Below are positions 21,037-29,159 of a DNA stretch of 64,000 bases, in pieces. Source of the DNA: Christensenella massiliensis (GTDB lineage Bacteria > Bacillota > Clostridia > Christensenellales > Christensenellaceae); assembly GCA_900155415.1 (NCBI GenBank), contig LT700187.1, forward strand, positions 1,922,001-1,986,000. Direction: 5' to 3'. Within the stretch, counting starts at the first letter, position 1. Every line of letters starts with the position of its first letter. The notes below the pieces were generated by a model. It was given only the letters and a program-made list of their open reading frames with translations, ran no database searches and was not told the origin of the DNA. A program made the position numbers and the translations under genes.

Positions 21037-21047
21037 TAAGACAGTAA
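21037..21047 (+). repeat. Left terminal inverted repeat of element II
   Basis: TAAGACAGTAA, exact inverse of the sequence at 29160-29170. It lies 34 nt left of the recombinase stop, as expected for the att half-site next to the recombinase gene. Confidence 0.65.
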
Positions 21048-21080
21048 AACTCAAATTTCTTGGAACAGGCATGATCTCGG

Positions 21081-22736
21081 TCATGCCTGTTCCGCTTTTA
21101 GCAGCTCATCCACGGGAATGTAGCCCACAAGGTCGTACTCGATATGTACCTTCTGCCTGCGCTTGCCGCTGGACTTGTCAGGTGCATCCACATAGACCGC
21201 CTTGACAAGCTCTCTGAGGGCATAGGGGGTCAGCTCCGTTAAGGTGCTGTTCCTCTTTACCCGCTGAACAAACTGCTCTATATTCTCTGCCTGTTGTTCC
21301 TGTTCATGAAGTTGCTGTTGCAGACCTTTGACCTCGGCTTTGAGTTCTCTCTGTTCCTCGGTGTAGTTCTTGCTCATCATGGCGAAGCGTTCATCGTCCA
21401 GCCGACCGGCTACATTGTCCTCGTAAATGCGGATGAAAAGACGGTCAAGCTCTCCGATCCGCTTCTCAGCCTGTGTCAGCCGCTTCTGATGCAGCCGCAG
21501 CGATTCTTCGCTCTGCATACGGAGCTTTTGCTCCATTTCAGAACGGAAATACGCCTCATAGCGTGTGACTACCGATATGACCTCCTGAATGTGCTTCCAG
21601 ACGATCTGTTCCAGCACAACAGCGCGGATATAATGTCCGCTGCACTTATCCTTGTTGGCACGATGGGTAGAGCAGATGAAGAAGTCCTGCCGCTTTTCAA
21701 AATAGCTGGTGGTAGAGTAGTAGAGCTTCTGCTTGCAGTCGTTGCAGAACACCAAGCCGGAGAACATATTGCTCTTTCCCGTCGCTGTTCTGCGGTGCCG
21801 CTGCTGCCGAATCTCCTGCACCTTATCAAAGACTTCCAGAGAGATAATCGCCGGGTGGGTGTTATAGAAAATCTTGCGATTCTCCATCGGATTCTCCCGC
21901 TGCTTCTTATCCCAGATGGAGTTGGTGTAGGTCTTGAAATTGACCGTGCAGCCCGTGTACTCCATGTATTCAAGGATGTAAGCAACGGTGCTTTCGTGCC
22001 AGCGATACTCGTTCTCCGGAGTCTGATGCGGTGTTTTTCTGCCCTCCCGCTGCTTGTATGCGGTGGGGTTCAGCACCTTTTCCTTTTCCAGCAGGGCGGC
22101 GATCTGGCTTGGTCCTTTCCCCTCCATGCAGAGTGCAAAGATCCGCTTCACAATCTGCGCTGCTTCCTCGTCAATCACCCATTTCTTAGGATCGTCAGAG
22201 TCACGTTTGTAGCCGTAGGGAACGTTGGTGGTCAAGCGCTCTCCACGCTCTCCCTTTGCCTTGTTGACGGCACGGATTTTGCGGCTGGTATCTTTGGCGT
22301 ACCACTCATTGAACCAGTTCTTGATACCTGCCATGTCGCTGTCGGTGCTGTTGGGGTCAATGGTGTCGAAGTGGTCGTTGATGGCAATATACCGCACGCC
22401 GTACTGAGGAAACGTGTAGTTGATATAAAGCCCTGTCAGCGAGGAATTACGACCGAGCCTACTGAGGTCTTTCGTAATCACCGCTTCCACATGACCGGCT
22501 TCAATTTCCGCAAGCATCTTCTGAAAGCCGGGGCGGTTGGAAAAATCCACGCCGCTGTACCCGTCGTCAATGAAGAACGTCAGATTCGGAAAGTGCTGAG
22601 ATTTTGCATACTCCATTAACATGATCTGCTGATGCTGGATGGAGTTCGACGGGTCATCCTTGCCGTCCTTTTCTTTGGTGTCCTCCACGGACAGTCTGCA
22701 ATAAAGCGCTGTGATTTTGTCGGTTGCCCTTAACAT
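21081..22736 (-). CDS. Large serine recombinase (element II)
   Basis: Site-specific recombinase for excision and integration. The N-terminal resolvase domain has the catalytic Ser in ALYCRLSVED and the R-rich KDLSRLGRN helix. A recombinase domain follows (NVPYGYKRD...), then a zinc beta-ribbon (CNDCKQ...CSTHR.NKDKCSG) and a coiled-coil C terminus (AEVKGLQQQLHEQEQQ). ATG at 22736 is favoured by AAGGAGG 8 nt upstream. The frame stays open to an ATG at 22817 (start MSNDVSLD) that overlaps the upstream gene as ATGAGTAA, so an N-terminally extended form by coupling is possible. About 551 aa. Confidence 0.92.
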   Translation of the reverse strand: MLRATDKITALYCRLSVEDTKEKDGKDDPSNSIQHQQIMLMEYAKSQHFPNLTFFIDDGYSGVDFSNRPGFQKMLAEIEAGHVEAVITKDLSRLGRNSSLTGLYINYTFPQYGVRYIAINDHFDTIDPNSTDSDMAGIKNWFNEWYAKDTSRKIRAVNKAKGERGERLTTNVPYGYKRDSDDPKKWVIDEEAAQIVKRIFALCMEGKGPSQIAALLEKEKVLNPTAYKQREGRKTPHQTPENEYRWHESTVAYILEYMEYTGCTVNFKTYTNSIWDKKQRENPMENRKIFYNTHPAIISLEVFDKVQEIRQQRHRRTATGKSNMFSGLVFCNDCKQKLYYSTTSYFEKRQDFFICSTHRANKDKCSGHYIRAVVLEQIVWKHIQEVISVVTRYEAYFRSEMEQKLRMQSEESLRLHQKRLTQAEKRIGELDRLFIRIYEDNVAGRLDDERFAMMSKNYTEEQRELKAEVKGLQQQLHEQEQQAENIEQFVQRVKRNSTLTELTPYALRELVKAVYVDAPDKSSGKRRQKVHIEYDLVGYIPVDELLKAEQA

Positions 22737-22809
22737 ATTGTTGTCCTCCTTCGGTGGGGCAACGGCCTGAACAGGATTGGATTTTTGGTTTATATCAAGA
22801 GAAACGTCG

Positions 22810-23205
22810 TTACTCATCGGCGTCCTCCGTGATACCGTTTTTATCATCGGCGGCGTTCTGCTCCATAATGCGTCTGAGCTTCTTGTCGAGGGTTTCCGCT
22901 CCCTCATAGCTGCCAGTTACTGTGTATTCCGTGCCGCCGTGTTCCTCCACGATTTTGACATCGGGCAGCCAAAAGGCAGACGGATTTTTCACAACAATGT
23001 TGCCCTTTTTATCGAAAGAAAACTCTCGCTTGGGGGCATCGTCGGGGCGTGGCTTGACCTTGGCATACGGGTCAGGATTGGAGAAATGAAACGAGCGGAT
23101 TTCACCGTCCTCCTCGCCGTTATCAAAATCATCATCGGCAAAAATCTCGTCCAGTTCCTCATCGGTCAGCTCAATGATCTCATTGTCTTTTTCTTTCGGA
23201 TTCAC
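22810..23205 (-). CDS. Acidic hypothetical protein upstream of the recombinase
   Basis: 131 aa, strongly acidic N terminus (IIELTDEELDEIFADDDFDN) and no membrane segment. GTG start 12 nt after GGAGG. Its stop overlaps the in-frame extended start of the recombinase, so the two are coupled. I do not recognise a named family. Proteins of this look accompany serine recombinases in clostridial mobilizable elements, so an accessory role is inferred. Confidence 0.65.
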   Translation of the reverse strand: MNPKEKDNEIIELTDEELDEIFADDDFDNGEEDGEIRSFHFSNPDPYAKVKPRPDDAPKREFSFDKKGNIVVKNPSAFWLPDVKIVEEHGGTEYTVTGSYEGAETLDKKLRRIMEQNAADDKNGITEDADE

Positions 23206-23650
23206 TTCGTCAAGCCTCCTTCGCTTCGGTTCATTTCATTCAAAATTATAGTCGGAGTAGCAAAACTGACAAACGTTGTCAATGGTCAAGATGAACGGCT
23301 GCGCCGCCATTGACAGCGTCCGTCCGTTTCGCTTTTGGGCAGACAAGGCGGCGGTTGCCGCCGATTTCCATTTGGGAAATGGCGCTTACTAACATGGGAA
23401 ACGGAGAATAGCAAGCACAGCAAGTGTATGTACACTTGCGAAATCCGGCGTGGTACGACCGGGATTTCCTTGCAGAATAGCAAGCAAATCCGGTGAGTAC
23501 CCACACCGGAGCTTGCCATTCTGGCAAGCAATGCGCGTGTTTATACACCCGTGCAATCTTGTTGGGGAAATACCCCAAACCCCTGAACGATTTCAAAGAA
23601 ATCGGCTACGCTCCTGAGGAGCTGAACATCACTCCATCTTGAAAAGTGAG
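23206..23650. other. Non-coding remnant of a mobilization region
   Basis: 445 bases between the recombinase operon and mobC with no supported gene. It holds a hairpin shared with element I (23278-23314), a GAAATCC/GGATTTC inverted repeat around 23439-23467, and a GGGGAAATACCCC palindrome near 23563. The relaxase gene normally following mobC is absent, so this is probably a deletion scar. Confidence 0.55.
23278..23314. repeat. Hairpin shared with element I
   Basis: GTCAATGG (23278-23285) pairs with CCATTGAC (23307-23314). The intervening GTCAAGATGAACGGC is identical to that in the hairpin at 58856-58900, where the stem is GTCAACGG/CCGTTGAC. The stem change is compensatory. Confidence 0.65.
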
Positions 23651-23845
23651 TCAAGGATTTTTCGGCTCACGGTGTTCAGGCAAATCCGTTTTTTCCTCAT
23701 ATCCGTCGATTGCCATTTTGCGAAGGTATGCGCTCATATTCTCTATTCCAAGCTGCGCCATCCTCGCCTTTATCAAGCTGAGTTCTCTTTCATCTACGAA
23801 AAATTTGACCTGTATCGGTCGCTTGCGATTCCTGTTGTCTGGCAT
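23651..23845 (-). CDS. Truncated MobC-like mobilization protein
   Basis: 64 aa. The first 50 residues (RNRKRPIQVKFFVDERELSL, AYLRKMAIDGY) are the ribbon-helix-helix start of MobC relaxosome proteins, which normally run to about 110-120 aa. The sequence then ends in unrelated residues (EEKTDLPEHREPKNP). The conserved C-terminal half and any adjacent relaxase are missing, so relaxosome function is probably lost. ATG preceded by AGAGGA. Confidence 0.75.
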   Translation of the reverse strand: MPDNRNRKRPIQVKFFVDERELSLIKARMAQLGIENMSAYLRKMAIDGYEEKTDLPEHREPKNP

Positions 23846-24020
23846 CGGGATTCCTCTTTACGTCTTGAAGGTGTGTACACACATTATATCACAACAGCAG
23901 CGGAGTTTTCAATAGTACATTCAGAAGTTGTAGTTCAAAAATACGCAGGCAAGCATACTGGGTCGCAGTAAAAGTGTTTTTGATTATCGAGGTAGCTGCG
24001 TTCATTGAAAATTTGCAATT

Positions 24021-24087
24021 TGCGAACAACTCGCATATTGACTTTCTTGCTTTCTTGGCGTACAATATTTTGCGAATGAAATGCAAA
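24021..24087 (+). promoter_or_regulatory. Promoter and candidate Zur-type operators of the zinc operon
   Basis: TTGACT (24038-24043), 17-nt spacer, TACAAT (24061-24066). Two imperfect palindromes flank it: TGCGA-ACAAC-TCGCA (24021-24035) and TTTGC-N9-GCAAA (24069-24087). Both contain TTGCGAA. Placement over the upstream edge and the start site fits repression by the Fur-family protein encoded first. The box does not match the well-known Bacillus Zur box, so the assignment is inference. Confidence 0.65.
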
Positions 24088-24103
24088 TTGGAGGCGTGGT
24101 GAC

Positions 24104-24499
24104 TTGCCGAGCTACAGCACACGGCAGCGGAAAGTTCTGCTTGCCTATTTGAGCCAGCACCCGGACGAGCTGCTGTCCGCACGGCAAATCGCGGACGCGC
24201 TGGCAGATGAAAAAATCAGCTTGAGCGCCGTGTATCGCAACCTTGCCCAGTTGGAGGCAGAAGAAAAAGTGCGCCGCAGCAGCAAGAGCGGCACACGCGA
24301 GGTCTACTATCAGTACCTTGACGCCGAGAGCTGCAAAGGTGCGCTGCACATGAGCTGTATCAAGTGCGGCAAGACCTTTCACATGGCAGACGGTAACGCT
24401 GCTTTACTTGCAAAGCATTTGGCGCAGAGCGAACAGTTTATGTTAGACACAGCCGACACGATCCTCTATGGAACCTGTTCAGACTGCAAAGGAAAGTAA
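24104..24499 (+). CDS. Fur family regulator, probably Zur-type
   Basis: 131 aa with a winged-helix N-terminal domain (SLSAVYRNLAQLEAEEKVRR) and a dimerisation domain with two structural zinc pairs, CIKCG and CSDC, as in Fur/Zur/PerR. The TTG start at 24104 is set by GGAGG 9 nt upstream; an ATG at 24081 is out of frame. It heads a zinc-transport operon, so zinc sensing is the most likely role. Confidence 0.88.
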   Translation: MPSYSTRQRKVLLAYLSQHPDELLSARQIADALADEKISLSAVYRNLAQLEAEEKVRRSSKSGTREVYYQYLDAESCKGALHMSCIKCGKTFHMADGNAALLAKHLAQSEQFMLDTADTILYGTCSDCKGK

Positions 24500-24521
24500 C
24501 GATTGGAAAGGAGGACAGAGC

Positions 24522-24818
24522 ATGACAAAGAAATTTCGTTTTATGACGGGCTTGCTTGCCGTAGTGCTGGCCTTTGTTATGCTGTCCTCTGTTGCCTATA
24601 TCGCAGCGGAATCCGACCATGACTGTACCGGCGTGGACTGCGCCATCTGCCATCAGATCAACGTCTGCGAAAACTTGCTCAAAAGCATTGGGCTTGCTGG
24701 ATCCGCCGTAGCTGCCGCAGCGGCGATCCTATATATTCTGTGCCGGATCATTCCCTCCTGCACAGAAGTTGCCCGTACCTTTACGCTGGTTTCTCTCAAG
24801 GTCAAACTTTCAGATTAA
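24522..24818 (+). CDS. Small membrane protein in the zinc operon
   Basis: 98 aa. Hydrophobic N-terminal segment (about residues 8-30) and a second one (AGSAVAAAAAILYILCRII), with a short loop between them containing HDCTGVDCAICHQINVC, which has four cysteines and two histidines. The start ATG follows AAAGGAGG. It lies between zur and znuA, so a metal-related role is plausible; the Cys/His loop could bind zinc (inference). No family name recognised. Confidence 0.75.
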   Translation: MTKKFRFMTGLLAVVLAFVMLSSVAYIAAESDHDCTGVDCAICHQINVCENLLKSIGLAGSAVAAAAAILYILCRIIPSCTEVARTFTLVSLKVKLSD

Positions 24819-24821
24819 AAT

Positions 24822-24921
24822 ATAAGAGCTTTTTACAAGGGTGTAGTCTATCTATTTTCGGATAGGCTTTTGCGGCGTTGCTGTTACCCTTGTATTTTTG
24901 CGCCCATTTTTAAGCTCTTAT
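24822..24921 (+). promoter_or_regulatory. Nested stem-loop leader of znuA
   Basis: Three concentric helices: ATAAGAGCTT (24822-24831)/AAGCTCTTAT (24912-24921), TACAAGGGT (24834-24842)/ACCCTTGTA (24886-24894), CTATC (24848-24852)/GATAG (24861-24865). The outer helix ends 8 nt before the GGAGG of znuA and no U-tract follows. It reads as a translational or stability element, not a terminator. Confidence 0.55.
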
Positions 24922-24945
24922 CATAATCTGGAGGTAACAATCCCT

Positions 24946-26478
24946 ATGAAAAAAATAACTGCGCTGCTGCTTGCGCTTTTGACGCTCGTCGGCGTTCTTG
25001 CCGGCTGCGGAAAGCAGAACGATACCAATAAGACTGACAAACTGAGCATTGTCACCACCATCTTCCCCGAATACGATTGGGTCAAAGAAATCCTCGGTGA
25101 CAAGGCTGACAACGCTGAAATCACAATGTTGCTGGACAACGGCGTTGACCTGCACAGCTATCAGCCAACTGCTGATGATATTATCAAAATTTCCGACTGC
25201 GACCTGTTTATCTATGTCGGCGGTGAGTCCGACGGCTGGGTGGACGATGCTCTGAAAAATGCCACCAACAAGAATATGAAGGTCATCAACCTGCTGGATG
25301 TCCTTGGCAACAGCGTCAAGACCGAAGAAGTGGTCGAGGGTATGCAGGAAACGGAGCATGATCACGACCACAGCAAGGAAGTCTCCACCTTTGAAGACGA
25401 TGAGGTTCAGGACAGAAGCCTGTCTGACTGGGCGGGCGACTGGCAGTCTGCCTACCTCTTTGCGCTGGATGGAACGCTGGATGATGCGTTTGCAGCGATG
25501 GCAGAGGAGGGCGAGATGACTGCCGATGAGTACAAGACCTACTATCAGAACGGCTACAAAACGGACATTACCAACATCGACATCGAAGGCGACCACATTG
25601 AATTCACCTATGAGGATGGCAAGAAGGTCGGCTCTGACTACAAGTATGTCGGCTATTACATTCAGAACTGGTCTACCGGCACGAAGGCGGCCATGTACCG
25701 CTTCGAGGCGGAGGACAAGAAATCCGGTGCACCGGTCTACATCGAGTTCAACGACCACATGATCGAACCGGCCGCCGCCGAACACTTCCATATCCGGATG
25801 AGCAACGAGAGCTTTGAGGCGATCGTCGATCCCGAAAACTCCTGGCCGACCTTCTTCCCGGCGGACATGACCGGCGAGGAGATCTGCGAGCACATGGAAG
25901 GTCATGACCACGACGAGGACGAAGAACACGAGCATGAGGAAGAAAAGGACGAGCATGTTTGGCTCTCCCTGAGAAATGCCGAAACGCTTTGCGATGCAAT
26001 TTCCGATGCGTTGCAGCAGATTGATCCTGACAACAAGGATACCTATGCTGCTAATTCTTCCGCTTATATTGAAAAACTGTCTGCCCTTGACGCTGACTAT
26101 CAGGCCGCCGTGGATGCTGCGGCCTATAAGACCGTTCTGTTTGGTGACCGTTTCCCGTTCCGCTACATGGTGGACGATTACGGTCTGAGCTACTATGCCG
26201 CCTTTGTGGGCTGCTCTGCCGAAACGGAAGCCAGCTTTGAAACCATTTCGTTCCTTGCCAAGAAGGTAGACGAGTTGAAACTGCCCTGCGTGCTGACCAT
26301 TGAGGGCGCACAGCATAAGATCGCCGAGACCATCGTGCAGAATACCGCCGAGAAGAACCAGAAGGTGCTGACGATGGACTCCATGCAGTCCACCACTTCC
26401 AAAGATGTGGCAAACGGCACCACCTACCTTTCCGTGATGGAGAAGAACCTCTCCGTGCTGAAAGAAGCATTGGGTTAA
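24946..26478 (+). CDS. znuA: Zinc-binding lipoprotein: ZnuA with a nested ZinT domain
   Basis: Extracytoplasmic zinc receptor for ZnuBC. Lipobox LAGC at residues 18-21. The first ZnuA half runs to about residue 135 with ligand His70 (VDLHSYQP). At the normal position of the His-rich loop comes HDHDH (138-142), then a whole ZinT/YodA-type domain (about 150-316; DWAGDWQS, YKYVGYY, EHFHIRMSNES). A second His/Asp/Glu stretch follows (317-335), and the ZnuA fold resumes at HVWLSL (337) to the C terminus. 510 aa versus about 300 for ZnuA. In streptococcal AdcA the ZinT domain is at the C terminus; here it is inside. GGAGG sets the start. Confidence 0.9.
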   Translation: MKKITALLLALLTLVGVLAGCGKQNDTNKTDKLSIVTTIFPEYDWVKEILGDKADNAEITMLLDNGVDLHSYQPTADDIIKISDCDLFIYVGGESDGWVDDALKNATNKNMKVINLLDVLGNSVKTEEVVEGMQETEHDHDHSKEVSTFEDDEVQDRSLSDWAGDWQSAYLFALDGTLDDAFAAMAEEGEMTADEYKTYYQNGYKTDITNIDIEGDHIEFTYEDGKKVGSDYKYVGYYIQNWSTGTKAAMYRFEAEDKKSGAPVYIEFNDHMIEPAAAEHFHIRMSNESFEAIVDPENSWPTFFPADMTGEEICEHMEGHDHDEDEEHEHEEEKDEHVWLSLRNAETLCDAISDALQQIDPDNKDTYAANSSAYIEKLSALDADYQAAVDAAAYKTVLFGDRFPFRYMVDDYGLSYYAAFVGCSAETEASFETISFLAKKVDELKLPCVLTIEGAQHKIAETIVQNTAEKNQKVLTMDSMQSTTSKDVANGTTYLSVMEKNLSVLKEALG

Positions 26479-26490
26479 GGAGGTAGGTTT

Positions 26491-27204
26491 ATGGCTCAGC
26501 TCACTTGTCAAAATCTCTGCGTCGGCTATGACGGAAAGTCCGTTCTGCAAGACCTCAATTTTGAGGTCTTTGCAGGCGACTACCTCTACATTGTAGGGGA
26601 AAACGGCTCCGGCAAGAGTACACTCATGAAAACGATTCTCGGCTTGCAGCCGCCCATCAGCGGCAGGATTTTGACGGGCGACGGGCTGAGGAAAAATGAG
26701 ATCGGCTATCTGCCGCAGCAGACCGTCGTACAAAAGGACTTCCCGGCATCCGTGAGAGAAATCGTTCTCTCCGGGTGTCAGGGACGCTGCGGCAGCCGCT
26801 CCTTTTATAACAAAGAAGAAAAGCAGCTTGCGGAAGCTGCTATGGACAAAATGCAGATCACCCAGCTTGCAAAACGCTGCTATCGGGAGCTGTCCGGCGG
26901 GCAGCAGCAACGGGTATTGCTTGCCCGTGCGCTGTGCGCCACACAAAAAATGCTGCTCCTGGACGAGCCAGTTTCCGGGCTTGACCCGAAGGTGACGGCA
27001 GAACTATATGCGCTTATTGAAAAGCTCAACCGCGAGGACGGCATTACCGTGATTATGATCTCCCACGATATGGCCGCCGCTGTCAAATTTGCCAGCCATA
27101 TTCTGCATATCGGCGATACTGTTTTCTTCGGAACAAAGGCGGCATATCTCCAAAGCCCGCAAGGGCGGCTGTTTGCCGCAGAGAAAGGCGGTGAGGATCA
27201 ATGA
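26491..27204 (+). CDS. znuC: Zinc ABC transporter ATP-binding protein
   Basis: 237-aa cytoplasmic ATPase of the metal-uptake family. Walker A GENGSGKST, signature LSGGQQQR, Walker B LLLDEPVSGLD, switch His in ISHDM. It starts 12 nt after znuA with an AAGGAGG, and its end overlaps znuB by 4 nt. It powers ZnuB. Confidence 0.95.
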   Translation: MAQLTCQNLCVGYDGKSVLQDLNFEVFAGDYLYIVGENGSGKSTLMKTILGLQPPISGRILTGDGLRKNEIGYLPQQTVVQKDFPASVREIVLSGCQGRCGSRSFYNKEEKQLAEAAMDKMQITQLAKRCYRELSGGQQQRVLLARALCATQKMLLLDEPVSGLDPKVTAELYALIEKLNREDGITVIMISHDMAAAVKFASHILHIGDTVFFGTKAAYLQSPQGRLFAAEKGGEDQ

Positions 27205-28055
27205 CCGCCGTCTTAGAAAAGCTGACCCTCTATTGGGCATATCCCTTTGTCCGCTATGCGCTCATTGTCGGTGTGCTGATTGCGCTCTGCTCCTCTCTTC
27301 TGGGCGTAACGCTGGTACTGAAACGGTTTTCCTTCATCGGCGACGGCCTGTCCCATGTGGCATTTGGTGCCATGGCGATTGCCGCCGTGCTGCAAATCAC
27401 CAACGAAATGCCGTTGGTGATGGTCATCACGATCATCAGCGCCGTGCTGCTTCTGCGCACCGGGCAGGACACGAAAATCAAAGGCGATGCGGCGATTGCT
27501 ATGATTTCGGTGGGAGCGCTTGCCATCGGGTATCTTCTGATGAACATTTTCTCCACCTCGTCCAACCTTTCGGGCGATGTGTGCAGCACACTGTTCGGCT
27601 CCACTTCCATCCTGACGCTGTCCCCGGTGGAGGTGTGGCTTTGCGTGGGAATGTCGGTGCTTGTCGTGGCGGTTTTCATCCTGTTTTACAACAAAATCTT
27701 CGCCGTGACCTTTGACGAGAACTTTGCAAGGGCAACCGGAACAAAAGCAGGACTTTACAATCTGCTGATTGCTATCGTTGTTGCCGTTATCATCGTTCTG
27801 GCGATGAACCTTGTCGGTTCGCTGCTGATCTCCGCGCTGGTAATTTTCCCGGCACTGTCCGCTATGCGGATGTTTAAGAGCTTTCGCAGCGTGACGATCT
27901 GCGCGGCAGCCCTTTCGGTTTTCTGTGCGCTGATCGGCATTTTGGTATCCATCCTCGCCGGTACGCCTGTAGGGTCAACAATCGTCGCCGCTCAGATTAT
28001 TGCGTTTGGTCTGTCATGGTTGGCAGGCGCTGTTATTGGAGGTGTGAGAAAATGA
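27201..28055 (+). CDS. znuB: Zinc ABC transporter permease
   Basis: 284-aa polytopic membrane protein of the ABC-3 (ZnuB/AdcB) family: about eight hydrophobic segments, with FSFIGDGLSHVAFGAMAIA and VTFDENFARATG typical of the family. Coupled to znuC by ATGA overlap and to the downstream lipoprotein gene by ATGA. Confidence 0.95.
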   Translation: MTAVLEKLTLYWAYPFVRYALIVGVLIALCSSLLGVTLVLKRFSFIGDGLSHVAFGAMAIAAVLQITNEMPLVMVITIISAVLLLRTGQDTKIKGDAAIAMISVGALAIGYLLMNIFSTSSNLSGDVCSTLFGSTSILTLSPVEVWLCVGMSVLVVAVFILFYNKIFAVTFDENFARATGTKAGLYNLLIAIVVAVIIVLAMNLVGSLLISALVIFPALSAMRMFKSFRSVTICAAALSVFCALIGILVSILAGTPVGSTIVAAQIIAFGLSWLAGAVIGGVRK

Positions 28056-28609
28056 AAAAGCTGTTTTGCGTATTTCTGATCATCCTAACGCTTTGCTCGC
28101 TTGCAGCCTGCGGAAATCAAATTGACCGCGATACAGCCGTGAGCAATTCAACCAATGATCCAGCACCGAATCCCTCGACATCACAAGTACAGCCCACAGA
28201 AGAAGAGCCGCAGGGAGCGACCTCCGATCCTGTGCAAAGCGCAGACGGCATTGATGTTGACCTGACAAAGCTCAGCAGCACAATGGTCTATTCTGAGGTC
28301 TACAATATGATGTATACCCCCGATGACTACGTCGGGAAAACCATTAAAATGGAAGGACAGTTTGCGATCTATCAGGCCACCGATGAAAACGGTGCGCTGA
28401 TTCCGGACCAAATCTATTTTGCCTGTGTGATAGCGGATGCTACCGCCTGCTGCTCACAGGGACTTGAATTTGTCCTTGCGGGTGAACATACCTATCCCAA
28501 TGATTATCCAGAATTAGGCAGCGAGATTACGGTCACCGGCACATTCGAACTGTACGAGGAAGATGGCTACCAATACTGTCGGCTGGTTGATGCAGAAATG
28601 ATTGAATAA
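28052..28609 (+). CDS. Lipoprotein at the end of the zinc operon
   Basis: 185 aa. Signal peptide with lipobox LAAC (about residues 18-21), a Thr/Pro/Ser-rich linker, then a compact domain (DDYVGKTIKMEGQF, FACVIADATACC, GSEITVTGTFELY) that looks like an OB-type fold resembling the C-terminal domain of YcgQ/DUF1980 proteins. That family likeness is a visual judgement. Starts inside the znuB stop, so it is cotranslated. A surface metal chaperone or transporter accessory is a reasonable guess. Confidence 0.75.
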   Translation: MKKLFCVFLIILTLCSLAACGNQIDRDTAVSNSTNDPAPNPSTSQVQPTEEEPQGATSDPVQSADGIDVDLTKLSSTMVYSEVYNMMYTPDDYVGKTIKMEGQFAIYQATDENGALIPDQIYFACVIADATACCSQGLEFVLAGEHTYPNDYPELGSEITVTGTFELYEEDGYQYCRLVDAEMIE

Positions 28610-28626
28610 GAGCACGACACCCAGCA

Positions 28627-28691
28627 AAAAACAGGCAGCTTTCCACCAAAACCGCATTTCTGCGTAATGGTTGACGAAAGCTGCCTGTTTT
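28627..28691 (+). terminator. Terminator of the zinc operon
   Basis: AAACAGGCAGCTTTC pairs with GAAAGCTGCCTGTTT (15-16 bp) across a loop that itself contains CGCA/TGCG; the 3' arm ends in TTTTG. Confidence 0.75.
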
Positions 28692-29073
28692 GCTATATTA
28701 TGCTCGTCGATGCAGAATATATCCGATGCGTGGCATCCTGCATCGAGCGAGCTGGGTGGTATTGAACAGCGCTGTACAGTCACCCGGCGGTTATCGTCCT
28801 ATAATGTAGCTCCTCTGCAAATACAAGCTGATTTTCAGTTTCCCCAGTATCGAACATACTCTGCATCGAAATAGCCACCTATCGGCTTTACGATTTTGTG
28901 GGATATTTTGCACAACCGCAAATATACGCACTCCCCAGCGAATGGTGTTCATTCCGTAGCAATTCACTGTTTTATAAAGGAACTTCACAAAGGCGATAAT
29001 TACTTCACCCTTTTCATTATCCTTGCTTTACAGAGCAGAAAATCGGTGATTTTCAACCCTTAGATGTACAAAA
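28692..29073. other. Non-coding right part of element II
   Basis: No supported gene. A 65-codon frame on the minus strand (28791-28988) has protein-like composition (NTIRWGVRIFAVV) but I see no family and no convincing ribosome site. It may be a relic. Confidence 0.45.
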
Positions 29074-29109
29074 ACAGGCAGCACCCAACTTCGGTTGAGT
29101 GCCGCCTGT
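29074..29109. terminator. Perfect hairpin near the right end of element II
   Basis: CAGGC-GCAC-CAAC/GTTG-GTGC-GCCTG with one mismatch positions and a TTCG tetraloop-type turn. It shares ACAGGCAGC with the zinc-operon terminator. Tails are only weakly U-rich. Confidence 0.5.
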
Positions 29110-29159
29110 CTTGCTGTCCAATCCTGCTTGGCAGATGCCGATTTTGTAGTTTTCTCAAA

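Noticed and set aside
21294-22619. A 441-codon plus-strand frame
   Set aside because: Shadow of the element II recombinase, whose catalytic and zinc-ribbon motifs are on the minus strand.
24910-26946. A 678-codon open frame on the minus strand
   Set aside because: It is the complement of znuA and znuC, which carry strong family motifs, a lipobox and ribosome sites; the minus frame has none.
28791-28988. A 65-codon minus-strand frame in element II
   Set aside because: Somewhat protein-like but no ribosome site, no family I can name and poor context; listed only as part of the non-coding region.
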